NCBI GenBank assembly: GCA_040902655.1
Contig: JBBDWV010000024.1
Span: 1 to 35,157, forward strand
DNA from: Mycobacteriales bacterium
GTDB taxonomy: Bacteria; Actinomycetota; Actinomycetes; Mycobacteriales; SCTD01
DNA: 35,157 bases
Direction of reading: 5' to 3'
Part shown: positions 6,457 to 14,938 of the stretch, piece after piece
Numbering within the stretch: position 1 is the first letter of the stretch
Layout: each line of letters opens with the position of its first letter
Program-made: the position numbers and the translations under genes
Notes under the pieces: generated by a model
The model's database searches: none
What the model was told of the DNA's origin: nothing
Seen by the model: the letters and a program-made list of their open reading frames with translations, nothing else

Positions 6457-8738
6457 GCCTGCACGCCGTCGTCACGGCGCATGGCGCGTCGGGTGATCCG
6501 CAGACCGGCGGCCACCATGAGCACTGCCGCCGCGATGCCGGTGACCGCGAGGGCGAGCCGGCCGTACTGCGTGGAGCGCACGTCGAGCTCGACCGGCTCA
6601 CCGAACGGCCGGCCGTTCACGTCGACCAGCGTGGCCTGGACGACGAAGCGACCGGAGGTGCGCGGCTCGACCCGCACGGTGATGGGCGTGGCGTTGCGGG
6701 CCGGGATCACCTGCACGCCGGTCGTGCCGGAGGACAGTCGTGCGGAGCTGGTCTCGTCCAGGCGCACCCCGACGTTCACCGGCTGGTCCAGCTCGTTCTG
6801 CACCGACAGCTGGAGCGTCCCCGAGTTGCCGGTCAGCAGGACCGGCTCGCTGACCAGGCGGACCTGCCCGCGCAGCCGCTCGACGTCCTCGGCCAGCAGG
6901 CGCAGCATCCGTTCCCCGTCGGCGGGCTGGTCCCGCCAGGCGGCGGAGGTGGTGCGGCCGTGCGCCCGCAACAGCCGGGCCTTGGTACGGGCCTGTTCCG
7001 TGCTGTTCGCGACGAGCACCGCGTCGGTGAACTGCTCTCCGGCGGCACGTACCTCCGCCAACCGCTCCAGGAAGTCAGGCGGAAGTTCGGGGCCGACGTC
7101 GGCCGGGTCGGCGACGTCGGTGCGGTCCTCGGCCTGCGCCGGCCCCTGCGCGTCCGGCAGGTCGCGACAGCGTTCGCGGCCGACAGCGACGTCGGCGAGT
7201 CGGACCGGGCACAGCCACGGCAGCCGGCCCGTGTCGGCCAGCACGGCTGCGGCGACTGCCGGGACGACGTCGGCCGTGCGACGGGGGGCGACGAGCAGGG
7301 TACGGGAGACGCTCGGCGCCTCGGCCGCAATGATCGCCGTCTCGGCGATGAAGCGCTGCTCGGCCAGCCGCGGGCCCTGCCAGTCGGTCGGGTCGGGCTC
7401 GACCAGGTGGGACAGCACCTCCTCGACGACCAGCCCGCTGACCGTCCCGAACGGCGACGGCAGCTCGATCCGGGCGCTCGGGGTGCGGCTGCGGGTGACG
7501 GAGGCCGGTGGCAGTGCTGCCGCGTCCAGCACCACCGCGCGCGCCTGCCCGCCGGCGAGCAGGTCGAGGGCCGGGGTCAGCGGTCCGGGTGGGGGCCAGG
7601 CGACGGAGGTGAGAGGTTCGCGGCCAAGCACCTCGCCGGCCTCGGACTGGCCGAGCTTGCGCAGCAGTTCGACGTCGTCACGCAGGCCGCTGCCGGCCCG
7701 CGACATCGCCACGATGTCGGGGTCCCCGAACGGCAGGGCGAGGACGTCGCTGCCCTCGGCGGCGGCCCGCATGCCGGACAGCCACTGCTCGGCGTTCTGC
7801 GACGGCGGCCGGTCCGTCGGCTCACCGTCGGCGAGCACGCTGTAGCCCTTCGTGCGGGTCATCGCCTCGATGCTGTGGAGCAGGGCCGGGTCGATGCCGT
7901 AGGTCACCGGGACGGGCTGCCCGCGGCAGCCGGTGGACGGCTCGCGCGCCGTCCCCGGTGGCGGGGCAGCCGACTCGTCGCAGGCACCTTTGGCGCCCTC
8001 GCGGGCCGCCACGAGCAGCTCCTGCAGGCGGCCCCGTGGCGCGTCCTGTGTGCCCGGCGCCAGCAGCGCGTCCAGGGCGTCGTCCAGCATCACCTCCGCG
8101 GGTGCCCGGCGCGGCTGGTCGACCAGCGGCCACAGCCAGGCGATCCGGGTCGGCGCCGGCGGCCCGTCGGGGAACCACGGCACGAACGTCGCGGCGAGAC
8201 CGACCGGCGTACGGAAGCGGTCGTCGCCGTAGCGGGCCCGGCCCTGCACGGCCAGCGGATAGACGCCCAGACCGCCGCCGAGCTGCAGGTCGCGGACCAG
8301 CAGCCTCAGGTCGAAGGTGGTGTCCTCCCCCGGAGCCAGGTCGTCGACCGGTGCGGCGGCGGTCGTGCGGGGACGGCCCACCACCGGCTCGTCCTCGGCG
8401 CGCTGCAGCTCACCGCGGGTACGGAGAACGGTCCCGGTGGACAGCCGCAGCTGCAGGCCGGACAGCGCCTGCGTACCGCAGTTGTGCAGCGTTCCCGCCA
8501 CCTGGAACGGCTGGTCGGGACGGGCCGGGGCGCGCGGCAGCAGCGTGGTGACCTGCACCAGGAGCGGCGACTCCTCGGACCTGCCGGAGCAGGCGCCCCC
8601 GTCGACCGCGGCCACGTCCGAGGGCAGCGGGCCGGGGGTGGGCGCGGCGGTGGGCGCGGCGGTCCCGGCGTGGGGCGCGGCCAGCAGCAGCGGTACGGCC
8701 AGCAGTAGGGTGCAGGCCAGCCGGCCGCAGCTTCTCAC
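6453..8738 (-). CDS. Exported DUF6049 family protein (Rv3909-like), membrane anchored
   Basis: The predicted protein has 761 aa from GTG 8738. It has an N-terminal signal sequence (RLACTLLLAVPLLLAAPHAG, cleavage near GTAAP), a large outer region, and a C-terminal transmembrane helix (LALAVTGIAAAVLMVAAGLR) followed by a basic tail. The outer region includes beta-rich, NEW3-like stretches at both ends (LDDLAPGEDTTFDLR-like and LQLSVQNELDQPVNVGVRL). Its biochemical role is unknown. In actinomycetes this gene stands between the mutT4-like NUDIX gene and murJ, and it ends in a 4-nt overlap with murJ here. A partner role in MurJ-dependent wall synthesis is therefore likely but inferred. There is no Shine-Dalgarno at the chosen start. 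The start is fixed by the signal peptide and by the NUDIX stop 10 nt upstream. Confidence 0.85.
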   Translation of the reverse strand: MRSCGRLACTLLLAVPLLLAAPHAGTAAPTAAPTPGPLPSDVAAVDGGACSGRSEESPLLVQVTTLLPRAPARPDQPFQVAGTLHNCGTQALSGLQLRLSTGTVLRTRGELQRAEDEPVVGRPRTTAAAPVDDLAPGEDTTFDLRLLVRDLQLGGGLGVYPLAVQGRARYGDDRFRTPVGLAATFVPWFPDGPPAPTRIAWLWPLVDQPRRAPAEVMLDDALDALLAPGTQDAPRGRLQELLVAAREGAKGACDESAAPPPGTAREPSTGCRGQPVPVTYGIDPALLHSIEAMTRTKGYSVLADGEPTDRPPSQNAEQWLSGMRAAAEGSDVLALPFGDPDIVAMSRAGSGLRDDVELLRKLGQSEAGEVLGREPLTSVAWPPPGPLTPALDLLAGGQARAVVLDAAALPPASVTRSRTPSARIELPSPFGTVSGLVVEEVLSHLVEPDPTDWQGPRLAEQRFIAETAIIAAEAPSVSRTLLVAPRRTADVVPAVAAAVLADTGRLPWLCPVRLADVAVGRERCRDLPDAQGPAQAEDRTDVADPADVGPELPPDFLERLAEVRAAGEQFTDAVLVANSTEQARTKARLLRAHGRTTSAAWRDQPADGERMLRLLAEDVERLRGQVRLVSEPVLLTGNSGTLQLSVQNELDQPVNVGVRLDETSSARLSSGTTGVQVIPARNATPITVRVEPRTSGRFVVQATLVDVNGRPFGEPVELDVRSTQYGRLALAVTGIAAAVLMVAAGLRITRRAMRRDDGVQA

Positions 8739-8748
8739 CGCCGGGCGG

Positions 8749-9249
8749 TCAGGCCGTCTCGGCGAGCAGGACCGGGACCCGCTCGAGCAGCCGACGCTCG
8801 TCGGCGTAGGCCAGCCGCGCCGGCAGCTCGGCAAGCGGCACCCAGGCCACCTCGCTGACCTCGACGTCGGCGTCGGACAGCTCGAGCCCGTGCACCGGGT
8901 CGGCCGCGAGCAGCAGGTAGTGGTGCACCGTCTTGTGCACCCGCCGTCCCTCGGCGACGAACCAGAAGTCGATCGTGCCGAGCTTGCCGACGACTCGGCC
9001 GAGGATGCCGGTCTCCTCGGCGACCTCACGCACGGCCGTCTCCGGCTCGGTCTCTCCTGGCTCCACGTGCCCCTTCGGCAGGGACCACAGCAGCCGTCCC
9101 CGCCGGTCCAGCCGGCCGATCAGCGCACCGGAGGCGCTCGGTCCCAGGCGGTCCAGGACCAGACCGCCCGCGCTCGTCTCGTCCACCCGGCGCAGCGGCC
9201 GGCGCCCGGACGGCCCCGTCCGCGGCGGCGGCGGCGAGGGAGGGGACAC
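8749..9249 (-). CDS. NUDIX hydrolase (MutT4-like)
   Basis: The protein has 166 aa. The NUDIX box is complete ([20 protein letters not shown] then TGIL), matching Gx5Ex7REUxEExGU with U hydrophobic, so the metal-binding glutamates are intact. It should hydrolyse a nucleoside-diphosphate-linked substrate. The exact substrate cannot be read from sequence. GTG 9249 is chosen because TACTCT, a good -10 box, ends 6 nt upstream, giving a leaderless mRNA. It is divergent from pcnA and is the first gene of the NUDIX-DUF6049-murJ run, the same order as Rv3908-Rv3910. The Pro-rich first 20 residues are probably disordered. Confidence 0.9.
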   Translation of the reverse strand: MSPPSPPPPRTGPSGRRPLRRVDETSAGGLVLDRLGPSASGALIGRLDRRGRLLWSLPKGHVEPGETEPETAVREVAEETGILGRVVGKLGTIDFWFVAEGRRVHKTVHHYLLLAADPVHGLELSDADVEVSEVAWVPLAELPARLAYADERRLLERVPVLLAETA

Positions 9250-9255
9250 CGACCC

Positions 9256-9382
9256 AGAGTACGTCGGCGCCCCCTGCCCCGCGCCCCGGGCGACGGGCTT
9301 GCGGGCTCCCCCGCCACCACCTTCACCGGCTGCGCCGATCCACGCCCGGGAATCCCGTACCGGCAGGTCTCGCGGATAGGCT
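9256..9382. promoter_or_regulatory. Divergent leaderless promoters for the NUDIX and pcnA genes
   Basis: The minus-strand -10 box TACTCT is at 9261-9256, 6 nt before the NUDIX GTG. The plus-strand -10 box TAGGCT is at 9377-9382, 8 nt before the pcnA GTG. Neither start has a Shine-Dalgarno sequence. The 141-nt gap thus holds two back-to-back promoters. Clear -35 boxes are not visible. Confidence 0.5.
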
Positions 9383-9390
9383 CGTCTCCC

Positions 9391-10890
9391 GTGCCCGCCC
9401 TGACCGAGGTCCAGCAGAACGCTGTGCGCGAGCTGCTGCGCGTCGCGCCGGTGGCGGTCGAGCTCGGCACCCGCTTCGCCGCGGCGGGCGCCGCGCTGCA
9501 TCTGGTCGGTGGCTCGGTGCGCGACGCGCTGCTCGGGCGGCTCGGCGACGACCTCGACTTCACGACCGATGCCCGGCCCGAGGCGGTGCAGGCGCTGCTG
9601 GCCGGCTGGGCGGAGTCCACGTGGGACACCGGTATCTCCTTCGGCACGGTAGGCGCGCAGCGCCGCGGCTTCCGGATCGAGATCACGACCTACCGGGCCG
9701 AGGCCTACGACCGTGCCTCACGCAATCCGGTGGTCCGCTACGGCACGTCGCTGTCCGACGACCTCGCCCGCCGGGACTTCGCGGTCAACGCGATGGCCGT
9801 GGCGCTGCCCGACTGGAAGGCCCCCGACGCGTTCGTCGACCCGTACGGCGGCATGGACGACCTGGCCGCCCAGGTCCTGCGCACGCCCGGACCGCCGGAG
9901 GACTCCTTCGGCGACGACCCGCTGCGGATGCTGCGGGCCGCCCGCTTCGCCGCACAGCTGGGCTTCGCCGTCGCGCCGGACGTGGTGTCGGCCATGACCG
10001 CCATGGCGGACCGGCTTGCGATCGTCAGCGTCGAGCGGATCAGCGACGAGTTGTCCAAGCTGCTGCTCGGCCACTTTCCCCGGGCCGGCCTGGAGCTGCT
10101 CGTCGACACCGGGCTCGCGGCGCACGTCCTGCCGGAGCTGCCGGCACTGCGGCTGGAGATCGACGAGCACCACCAGCACAAGGACGTGTACGACCACACG
10201 CTCCAGGTGCTGGAGCGCGCCATCGCGCTGGAGGAGGACGGGCCGGACCTGGTGCTGCGGCTGGCCGCGCTGCTGCACGACATCGGCAAGCCACGTACCC
10301 GGCGCAAGGAGCCCGGCGGCGGCGTCTCCTTCCACCACCACGAGGTCGTGGGCGCGGCGATGGCCCGGCGGCGGCTCCAGGCGCTGCGTCACCCCAAGGA
10401 CGTGGTCGCCGCGGTGACGCTGCTCACCGAGCTGCACCTGCGCTTCCACGGCTACCGCCCCGCCGGCCGGGAGGCTGCGGCCGGCGCGTCGTCCCGTGAC
10501 AGCCGGTCGGGAACGCCGACGTGGACCGACAGCGCCGTGCGCCGCTACGTCACCGACGCCGGGGACCAGCTCGAGCGGCTGCACAAGCTGGTCCGGTCGG
10601 ACTGCACGACCCGCAATCGGCGCCGGGCCGCGATGCTCGCGGCGGCCTATGACGACCTCGAGGCCCGCATCGCCCGGCTGGCCGAGCAGGAGGAGCTGGG
10701 CCGGATCCGGCCGGACCTGAACGGCGACGACATCATGGCGCTGCTGGGCATCCCGCGCGGGCCGCTGGTCGGCCAGGCGTACAAGCACCTGCTGGAGCTG
10801 CGGATGGAGCGCGGGCCGCTGCCGCGGGAGCAGGCCGTCGAGGCGCTGCTCGCGTGGGCGCAGGCCCAGGGGGTGGCGCGCCCCGTCTAG
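9391..10890 (+). CDS. pcnA: CCA tRNA nucleotidyltransferase
   Basis: The protein has 499 aa and adds or repairs the 3' CCA of tRNAs from CTP and ATP. Visible class II motifs are the nucleotide-transferase loop GGSVRD (40-45), metal-binding DLD (54-56), [20 protein letters not shown] and the [18 protein letters not shown] motif. A C-terminal HD-type phosphohydrolase domain follows, with HDIGKPRTR at about residue 296. It starts at GTG 9391 after a TAGGCT -10 box with no Shine-Dalgarno. It is oriented away from the NUDIX gene, exactly as Rv3907c is relative to mutT4. An insertion between about 360 and 380 ([18 protein letters not shown]) looks like a lineage-specific loop. Confidence 0.95.
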   Translation: MPALTEVQQNAVRELLRVAPVAVELGTRFAAAGAALHLVGGSVRDALLGRLGDDLDFTTDARPEAVQALLAGWAESTWDTGISFGTVGAQRRGFRIEITTYRAEAYDRASRNPVVRYGTSLSDDLARRDFAVNAMAVALPDWKAPDAFVDPYGGMDDLAAQVLRTPGPPEDSFGDDPLRMLRAARFAAQLGFAVAPDVVSAMTAMADRLAIVSVERISDELSKLLLGHFPRAGLELLVDTGLAAHVLPELPALRLEIDEHHQHKDVYDHTLQVLERAIALEEDGPDLVLRLAALLHDIGKPRTRRKEPGGGVSFHHHEVVGAAMARRRLQALRHPKDVVAAVTLLTELHLRFHGYRPAGREAAAGASSRDSRSGTPTWTDSAVRRYVTDAGDQLERLHKLVRSDCTTRNRRRAAMLAAAYDDLEARIARLAEQEELGRIRPDLNGDDIMALLGIPRGPLVGQAYKHLLELRMERGPLPREQAVEALLAWAQAQGVARPV

Positions 10891-10938
10891 TCACTTCGGG
10901 CCATGGATCGCCGCCCGGTCAGGGACGATGATGTGTCC

Positions 10939-12318
10939 ATGCCGGGACAGAACGGACGCAGGAGCAGCGCGTGGGTGGCGGGCATCGCCGCCCTTCTCGC
11001 CGGCGTGCTCCTGGCGGCCGTCGGCGTCGCCGCGCTCGGCAGCAGCACGGCGAGGGCAGACACCGTGCTGGCCGCCGGCAGCGGGGTGGTTCTCGAACTC
11101 CCCGACGGCACCACCCGCAGTGCGGTCGTGGGTGAGCGGATCCCGCCCGGCGCCACCGTGCGCGCCGGCCGTACCGGTGCACAGCTCGTGACCCGCGGCC
11201 GGGACGTCTACCTCGGCGAGCAGGCGGCCGTCACCGTGCTCGACGGGGCCCGGCAGGTGCTGCGTGCGGGCTTCGTGCTGGTGGAGGCCGCGGACGCCCC
11301 CGGCCTCGAGCTGGCCACCACCGCCGCCACCGTCACCGCCGCCGAGGACTCCCTGGTCCGGATCGACAGCGGCCCGCTGCTGCGCGCCGGCGTCCTGCGG
11401 GGGGCCGCCGCCGACGTGCGCGCCGCCGGCCGCCGCGCCGCCGTCGAGGTGCCGGCGTTCTACCAGGTGCAGGTGCCGACCGGCGGGCTGCCGGGTGCAC
11501 CTGCGCCGTTCGTGCTGACCCCCGGCGACGGCTACGAGATGCAGCTCGCCGGCGACCTCGTACGGGCCGACGCGGACCTCACCGCCCTGGCCTCGCGGCT
11601 GGACGCCGACGGCGCGGTCGGCCGGGTCGTGCTGTCCTCGTTGCGCGAGCAGGTCGAGGTCGGGCCGGCGCTGCCGGCCGGCGCCCCCGGCAGCGAGCGG
11701 GCGCTCGGCTACCTCATCGCCGCCGCGATCCCGGGGCCGGACGCACTGCCCGAGCGCTACTCCCTGGTGCGGGGGCTGCGGACCGACGGCGGATCCTGGG
11801 GCATCGTCGCCGCGATCGTCGCCGCGCCGGTGGACCGGGTCGCCGCTGCCCTGGCCGCCTTGCTCGACCCGGGCATCGTCCCGGTGCTCGCCGCCGCCCC
11901 GGCCGACCTGGGGCTCCTGCTCGGCCTGGGCGGCCTGCGCTTCGACGTTGGCTCTGGCGACATCGACCCCGGCACAGGTGACCGCGACAGCGGCGGCCGC
12001 GACGGGGGTGACGGGGACGGGGGCGACGGCAGCGAGGACCGCCGGCCGCCGGCCGCGCCACTGCCCACCCCCGCTCCCGGCCCGGTCGGCGACCTGGTGG
12101 ACGACGTCGTGGACACGGTGCTCGACCTCGTCTCGCCGAGCCCGAGCCCGAGCCCGAGCCCTGCGCCGCTGCTGTCTCCCGCGCCGCTGCTGCCGCCTGC
12201 GCCACTGTCCCCTGCGCCGCTGCTGCCGCCTGCGCCACTGTCCCCTGCGCCGCTGCTGCCGCCTGCGCCGCTGTCCCCTGCGCCGCTCGTGCCGCTGCCC
12301 GTCCCGCTCCTCGGGTAG
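10939..12318 (+). CDS. Exported FecR-like domain protein with proline-rich tail repeats
   Basis: The predicted protein has 459 aa. The ATG at 10939 is preferred over 10903 because it begins directly with a signal peptide (MPGQNGRRSSAWVAGIAALL, then AGVLLAAVGVAALGSSTARA). GATGAT, a plausible -10 box, ends 6 nt upstream. Residues about 45-200 have the beta-rich pattern of FecR-type domains (SGVVLELPDGTTRSAVVGER, then IPPGATVRAG and LVTRGRDVYLG). A region with moderately hydrophobic helices follows, then an Asp/Gly-rich stretch and a Ser/Pro tail. The tail ends in three near-identical 11-residue units (SPAPLLPPAPL). No sortase motif is visible. The function is unknown. An extracytoplasmic ligand or wall-associated role is plausible. 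It follows pcnA by 48 nt and may be co-transcribed. Confidence 0.75.
   Translation: MPGQNGRRSSAWVAGIAALLAGVLLAAVGVAALGSSTARADTVLAAGSGVVLELPDGTTRSAVVGERIPPGATVRAGRTGAQLVTRGRDVYLGEQAAVTVLDGARQVLRAGFVLVEAADAPGLELATTAATVTAAEDSLVRIDSGPLLRAGVLRGAAADVRAAGRRAAVEVPAFYQVQVPTGGLPGAPAPFVLTPGDGYEMQLAGDLVRADADLTALASRLDADGAVGRVVLSSLREQVEVGPALPAGAPGSERALGYLIAAAIPGPDALPERYSLVRGLRTDGGSWGIVAAIVAAPVDRVAAALAALLDPGIVPVLAAAPADLGLLLGLGGLRFDVGSGDIDPGTGDRDSGGRDGGDGDGGDGSEDRRPPAAPLPTPAPGPVGDLVDDVVDTVLDLVSPSPSPSPSPAPLLSPAPLLPPAPLSPAPLLPPAPLSPAPLLPPAPLSPAPLVPLPVPLLG
12175..12273 (+). repeat. 33-bp tandem repeats coding for the proline-rich tail
   Basis: Three nearly identical 33-nt units lie at 12175-12207, 12208-12240 and 12241-12273, followed by a partial fourth. 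They are in frame with the FecR-like gene and encode SPAPLLPPAPL each time. Copy number probably varies between strains by slippage or recombination. Confidence 0.85.
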
Positions 12319-12404
12319 CCGCCGACGCCTGGTCGTCGTCGTCACGTCCGCACATCCACGCGTCCGGCAGCCCGTCGCGAAAGACCTGTCGCGGACGCGC
12401 TGCG

Positions 12405-12470
12405 ATGATCAACGCCGTGTTTGAGCACTTTTCACGGGGTGAGAAAATGAGGAAGTCCGGCGTTGATCAT
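12405..12470. repeat. Palindromic intergenic element, family A, copy 1
   Basis: The 13-bp arms ATGATCAACGCCG (12405-12417) and CGGCGTTGATCAT (12458-12470) are perfect inverted repeats. The centre carries TTTTCAC and GTGAGAAAA, which can pair with a bulge. The same element, with 14-bp arms and a similar TTTTC/AAAA centre, recurs at 21164-21226. It lies between the converging ends of the FecR-like gene (12318) and the MFS gene (12492). It may act as a bidirectional terminator or a dispersed REP/MITE-like element. Confidence 0.8.
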
Positions 12471-12491
12471 GACAACACCCGCGCGGATCGC

Positions 12492-13811
12492 TCAGCCCCG
12501 GGTGACCACCGGCTCGGGCGGCTCGGCGGCCGCTCGGCGCGCGGTGAACACGCCGTACAGCAGCGCGGTGAGGGTGTAGCCGCCGGCGACGATGCCGATC
12601 ACGGCGTAGCTCTTGCCGTCCTCCGGCAGGACCACGGCGGAGGCGGCGGCCGCGAGCACGAAGCTCACGTTGAACAGCGTGTCGTAGAAGGAGAAGACCC
12701 GGCCGCGGAAGTCGTCCTCGACGCTCTCCTGTACGAGGGTGTCGACGCAGATCTTGCCGGCCTGCGCGGCGAAGCCGAGGAAGAAGGCGGCGACGAGGAA
12801 CGCCCCGTGCGTGTACGGCAGCCCGAACACCAGCTCGGCCACCGCGGCGGCCGAGAAGACCAGGACGATCCAGCGCTGGGTCCCCAGCCGCCGGGTGACG
12901 GCGGGGGTGACGAGTGCGGCGGACAGGCCGCCCAGCACGGCGACGGCCCCGACGGCGATCAGTCCGCCGAAGGCGCCCTCCCCCGCGAACTGCCGGCCGA
13001 GGAAGCCGTTCGGCGTGTAGAGCAGCAGCGTCGCCACGGTCGACAGGCCGTAGAAGAAGCGGTGCGCGCTGATCGCCGCCAGTGCGCGGAACGCCGGCCC
13101 CCGCTCCCGTACGTGCTGCGCCCCCTGCGCCACGCCACGGGCGACGTGCCCCAGCGCTTCCCGCAACCGATCTTGGGCACGGGCGTCGGGGCCGAGGAGG
13201 TCCCGGGTGATCCGCGCCGCGAGCAGCGCCGCGAGCAGGTAGGTCCCGGCGGCGAGCAGTGAGGTGCGGGCACCCCCGACCTGCCCCGACCCGAAGGCGG
13301 GGCGCATGGCGGTCGCCGCGACGGCGCCGAGCGTGAAGGCGCCGCCGCCCAGTGTCGTGGTCACCGCATTGGCTGTCACCAGCTGACGCTTGGCGACCAC
13401 GTGCGGGAGCGCCGCCGACAGCGCGGCGAGGATGAAGCGGTTGGTCGAGATGACCAGCAGCGCGAACCCTTGGACGACGAGGGAGTCGGCGCCGAGCGTC
13501 GCCAGCAGCGCCGCGGTCGCCGTCACGAGCCCTGCTCGTCCGAGGTTGGCGTTGCGCAGCACCCGCTGCCGGCGCCAGCGGTCGAGGAAGACGCCGGCGA
13601 ACGGGCCGACCAGGCTGAACGGCAGCAGCAGGACGGCGAAGGCGAGCGCAGCCTGCCCGGCCGACGTCGCGTCGTTGGGGTCGAAGAAGACGACGAGGAT
13701 CAGCGCGGTCTGGAACAACCCGTCGCCGGCCTGGCCCGCCAGCCGTACGTAGAGCAGCCGCCGCAGGTCCGGCAGCGCGAGCAGCTCGCGCAGGGGATGG
13801 CGGCTGGTCAT
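12492..13811 (-). CDS. Major facilitator superfamily transporter
   Basis: The protein has 439 aa with about 12 transmembrane helices. MFS features include the loop 2-3 signature GPFAGVFLDRWRRQRVLRNA after helix 2. The C-terminal half has a counterpart (RGRVFSFYDTLFNVSF). It resembles drug or small-molecule exporters of the MFS-3 type. Substrate cannot be inferred. ATG 13811 follows a TAGCCT box by 7 nt (leaderless). It also overlaps the stop of the truncated hydrolase frame as ATGA, a sign that the two were once one coupled unit. Its end converges with the FecR-like gene across a palindromic element. Confidence 0.88.
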   Translation of the reverse strand: MTSRHPLRELLALPDLRRLLYVRLAGQAGDGLFQTALILVVFFDPNDATSAGQAALAFAVLLLPFSLVGPFAGVFLDRWRRQRVLRNANLGRAGLVTATAALLATLGADSLVVQGFALLVISTNRFILAALSAALPHVVAKRQLVTANAVTTTLGGGAFTLGAVAATAMRPAFGSGQVGGARTSLLAAGTYLLAALLAARITRDLLGPDARAQDRLREALGHVARGVAQGAQHVRERGPAFRALAAISAHRFFYGLSTVATLLLYTPNGFLGRQFAGEGAFGGLIAVGAVAVLGGLSAALVTPAVTRRLGTQRWIVLVFSAAAVAELVFGLPYTHGAFLVAAFFLGFAAQAGKICVDTLVQESVEDDFRGRVFSFYDTLFNVSFVLAAAASAVVLPEDGKSYAVIGIVAGGYTLTALLYGVFTARRAAAEPPEPVVTRG

Positions 13812-14161
13812 CGGCGCCAGGCTAGCCAGAACCCGCGACCTCGGCTGACGAGCCTGGGTAGCGGCCGCGCGACGGAGCGTGCAGCCCCTTCGAGCAGCAG
13901 CACTGGGCGCTGCGCCACCTCGGTCAGCCAGGCGGCGACGGTCCGCGACACGCTGTCGACGTCGGCCGGCAGCCGCGCGGTGCGCCGGTCGCCGAACCCC
14001 GGCACGTCGAGCAGGTGCACGCGCGTCCATCCGGCGCAGGCCCGCACGAGCGGCAGCAGGTAGCCGAGGGCGCCGAGCCCCGGGACCACCACGAGCTCCG
14101 GCGCGGCGGGTGCGAACCCGGCGGTCGTAGCCCGGCGTGGGCTGGGTACGGCAGAGGGCAT
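13808..14161 (-). pseudogene. Truncated alpha/beta-hydrolase remnant
   Basis: This frame of 117 codons reads like the first half of an alpha/beta hydrolase (ELVVVPGLGALGYLLPLVRA, then VHLLDVPGFGDRR, then VSRTVAAWLTEVAQRPVLLL). Where the nucleophile elbow G-x-S-x-G should follow PVLLL, the sequence is EGAARSVARP. The frame then ends at the MFS start (ATGA overlap), without the acid and histidine of the triad. None of the other minus-strand frames restores the missing part, so this looks like loss of the 3' half. The apparent ATG at 14161 shares the CATG at 14159-14162 with the ATG of the plus-strand neighbour. It could be a short expressed protein, but not an active hydrolase. Confidence 0.55.
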
Positions 14162-14873
14162 GTCTGCTGACCTGCGCTTCTGGTTCGACCCCGTCTGCCC
14201 CTTCGCCTGGATGACCAGCAAGTGGGTCCGCTCGGTGGCGGCACAGCGGGAGTACTCCGTCGAGTGGCGCTTTATCTCGCTGCGGCTGCTCAATCGGCAC
14301 GTCGACTACGACAGCCACTTCCCGCCGGAGTACGAAGCCGGTCACACCGCCGGTCTGCGGCTGCTGCGCGTTGCCGCGCTCACCCGGCGGGAGCACGGCA
14401 ACGACGGCGTGGGCCGGCTGTACGCGGCGTTCGGGCAGGGGATCTGGGAGGCGGAGCCGGAGGCAGGTGACCTGCCGAGCCGCATGGGCCCCTTCCTCAA
14501 GGTGGCCCTGGACGCGGCGGCACTGCCGCAGGAGCTGGCGGCCGCTCTGGAGGATGACTCGTGGGACGAGCAGATCCAGGCGGAGACCGACGAGGCGCTC
14601 AGCCTCACCGGCAAGGACGTCGGCACGCCGATCCTGCACTTCGAGCCACCGGAGGGGGTCGCGTTCTTCGGCCCGGTCATCAGCCGGCTGCCGGGGGAGC
14701 GCGAGGCGGTGGAGCTCTGGGACCACGTCATCGGCCTGGCCCGCTTCCCCGGCTTCGCCGAGCTCAAGCGCAGCCTGCGCGAGCGGCCGCAGCTGCCGGC
14801 GTTCGGCACGTCGGCCGGCGAGGTGGGCGTGCAGGAGGACTGGCACGGCGGCAGCCGTCGGCAGAAGAAGTAG
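14160..14873 (+). CDS. DsbA-fold, Rv2466c-like mycothiol-dependent nitroreductase family protein
   Basis: The protein has 237 aa. The start (ADLRFWFDPVCPFAWMTSKW) is the thioredoxin-fold active-site region of the Rv2466c family. GKDVGTPILHF and VAFFGPVISRLP match its C-terminal part, including the cis-Pro loop (GTP). Rv2466c has a CPWC motif and uses mycothiol/mycoredoxin as electron donor. Here the motif is C13-P-F-A16, so only the attacking cysteine remains. A monothiol mechanism with mycothiol would be required (inference). ATG 14160 follows TACGGC by 7 nt, probably leaderless. Upstream on the other strand is the hydrolase remnant, and downstream is the NYN-like gene. Confidence 0.85.
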   Translation: MSADLRFWFDPVCPFAWMTSKWVRSVAAQREYSVEWRFISLRLLNRHVDYDSHFPPEYEAGHTAGLRLLRVAALTRREHGNDGVGRLYAAFGQGIWEAEPEAGDLPSRMGPFLKVALDAAALPQELAAALEDDSWDEQIQAETDEALSLTGKDVGTPILHFEPPEGVAFFGPVISRLPGEREAVELWDHVIGLARFPGFAELKRSLRERPQLPAFGTSAGEVGVQEDWHGGSRRQKK

Positions 14874-14938
14874 CTCACGGCTCACCGGTCGCTCCGCCTG
14901 ACCGGGCGGTGCGGCGTCCGGCGGCGGCCGGTGCGCTG

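Noticed and set aside
12175-12273. Regular repeats considered as a CRISPR-like array
   Set aside because: The units are contiguous, without spacers, in frame and code for a proline-rich tail. No cas genes are present.
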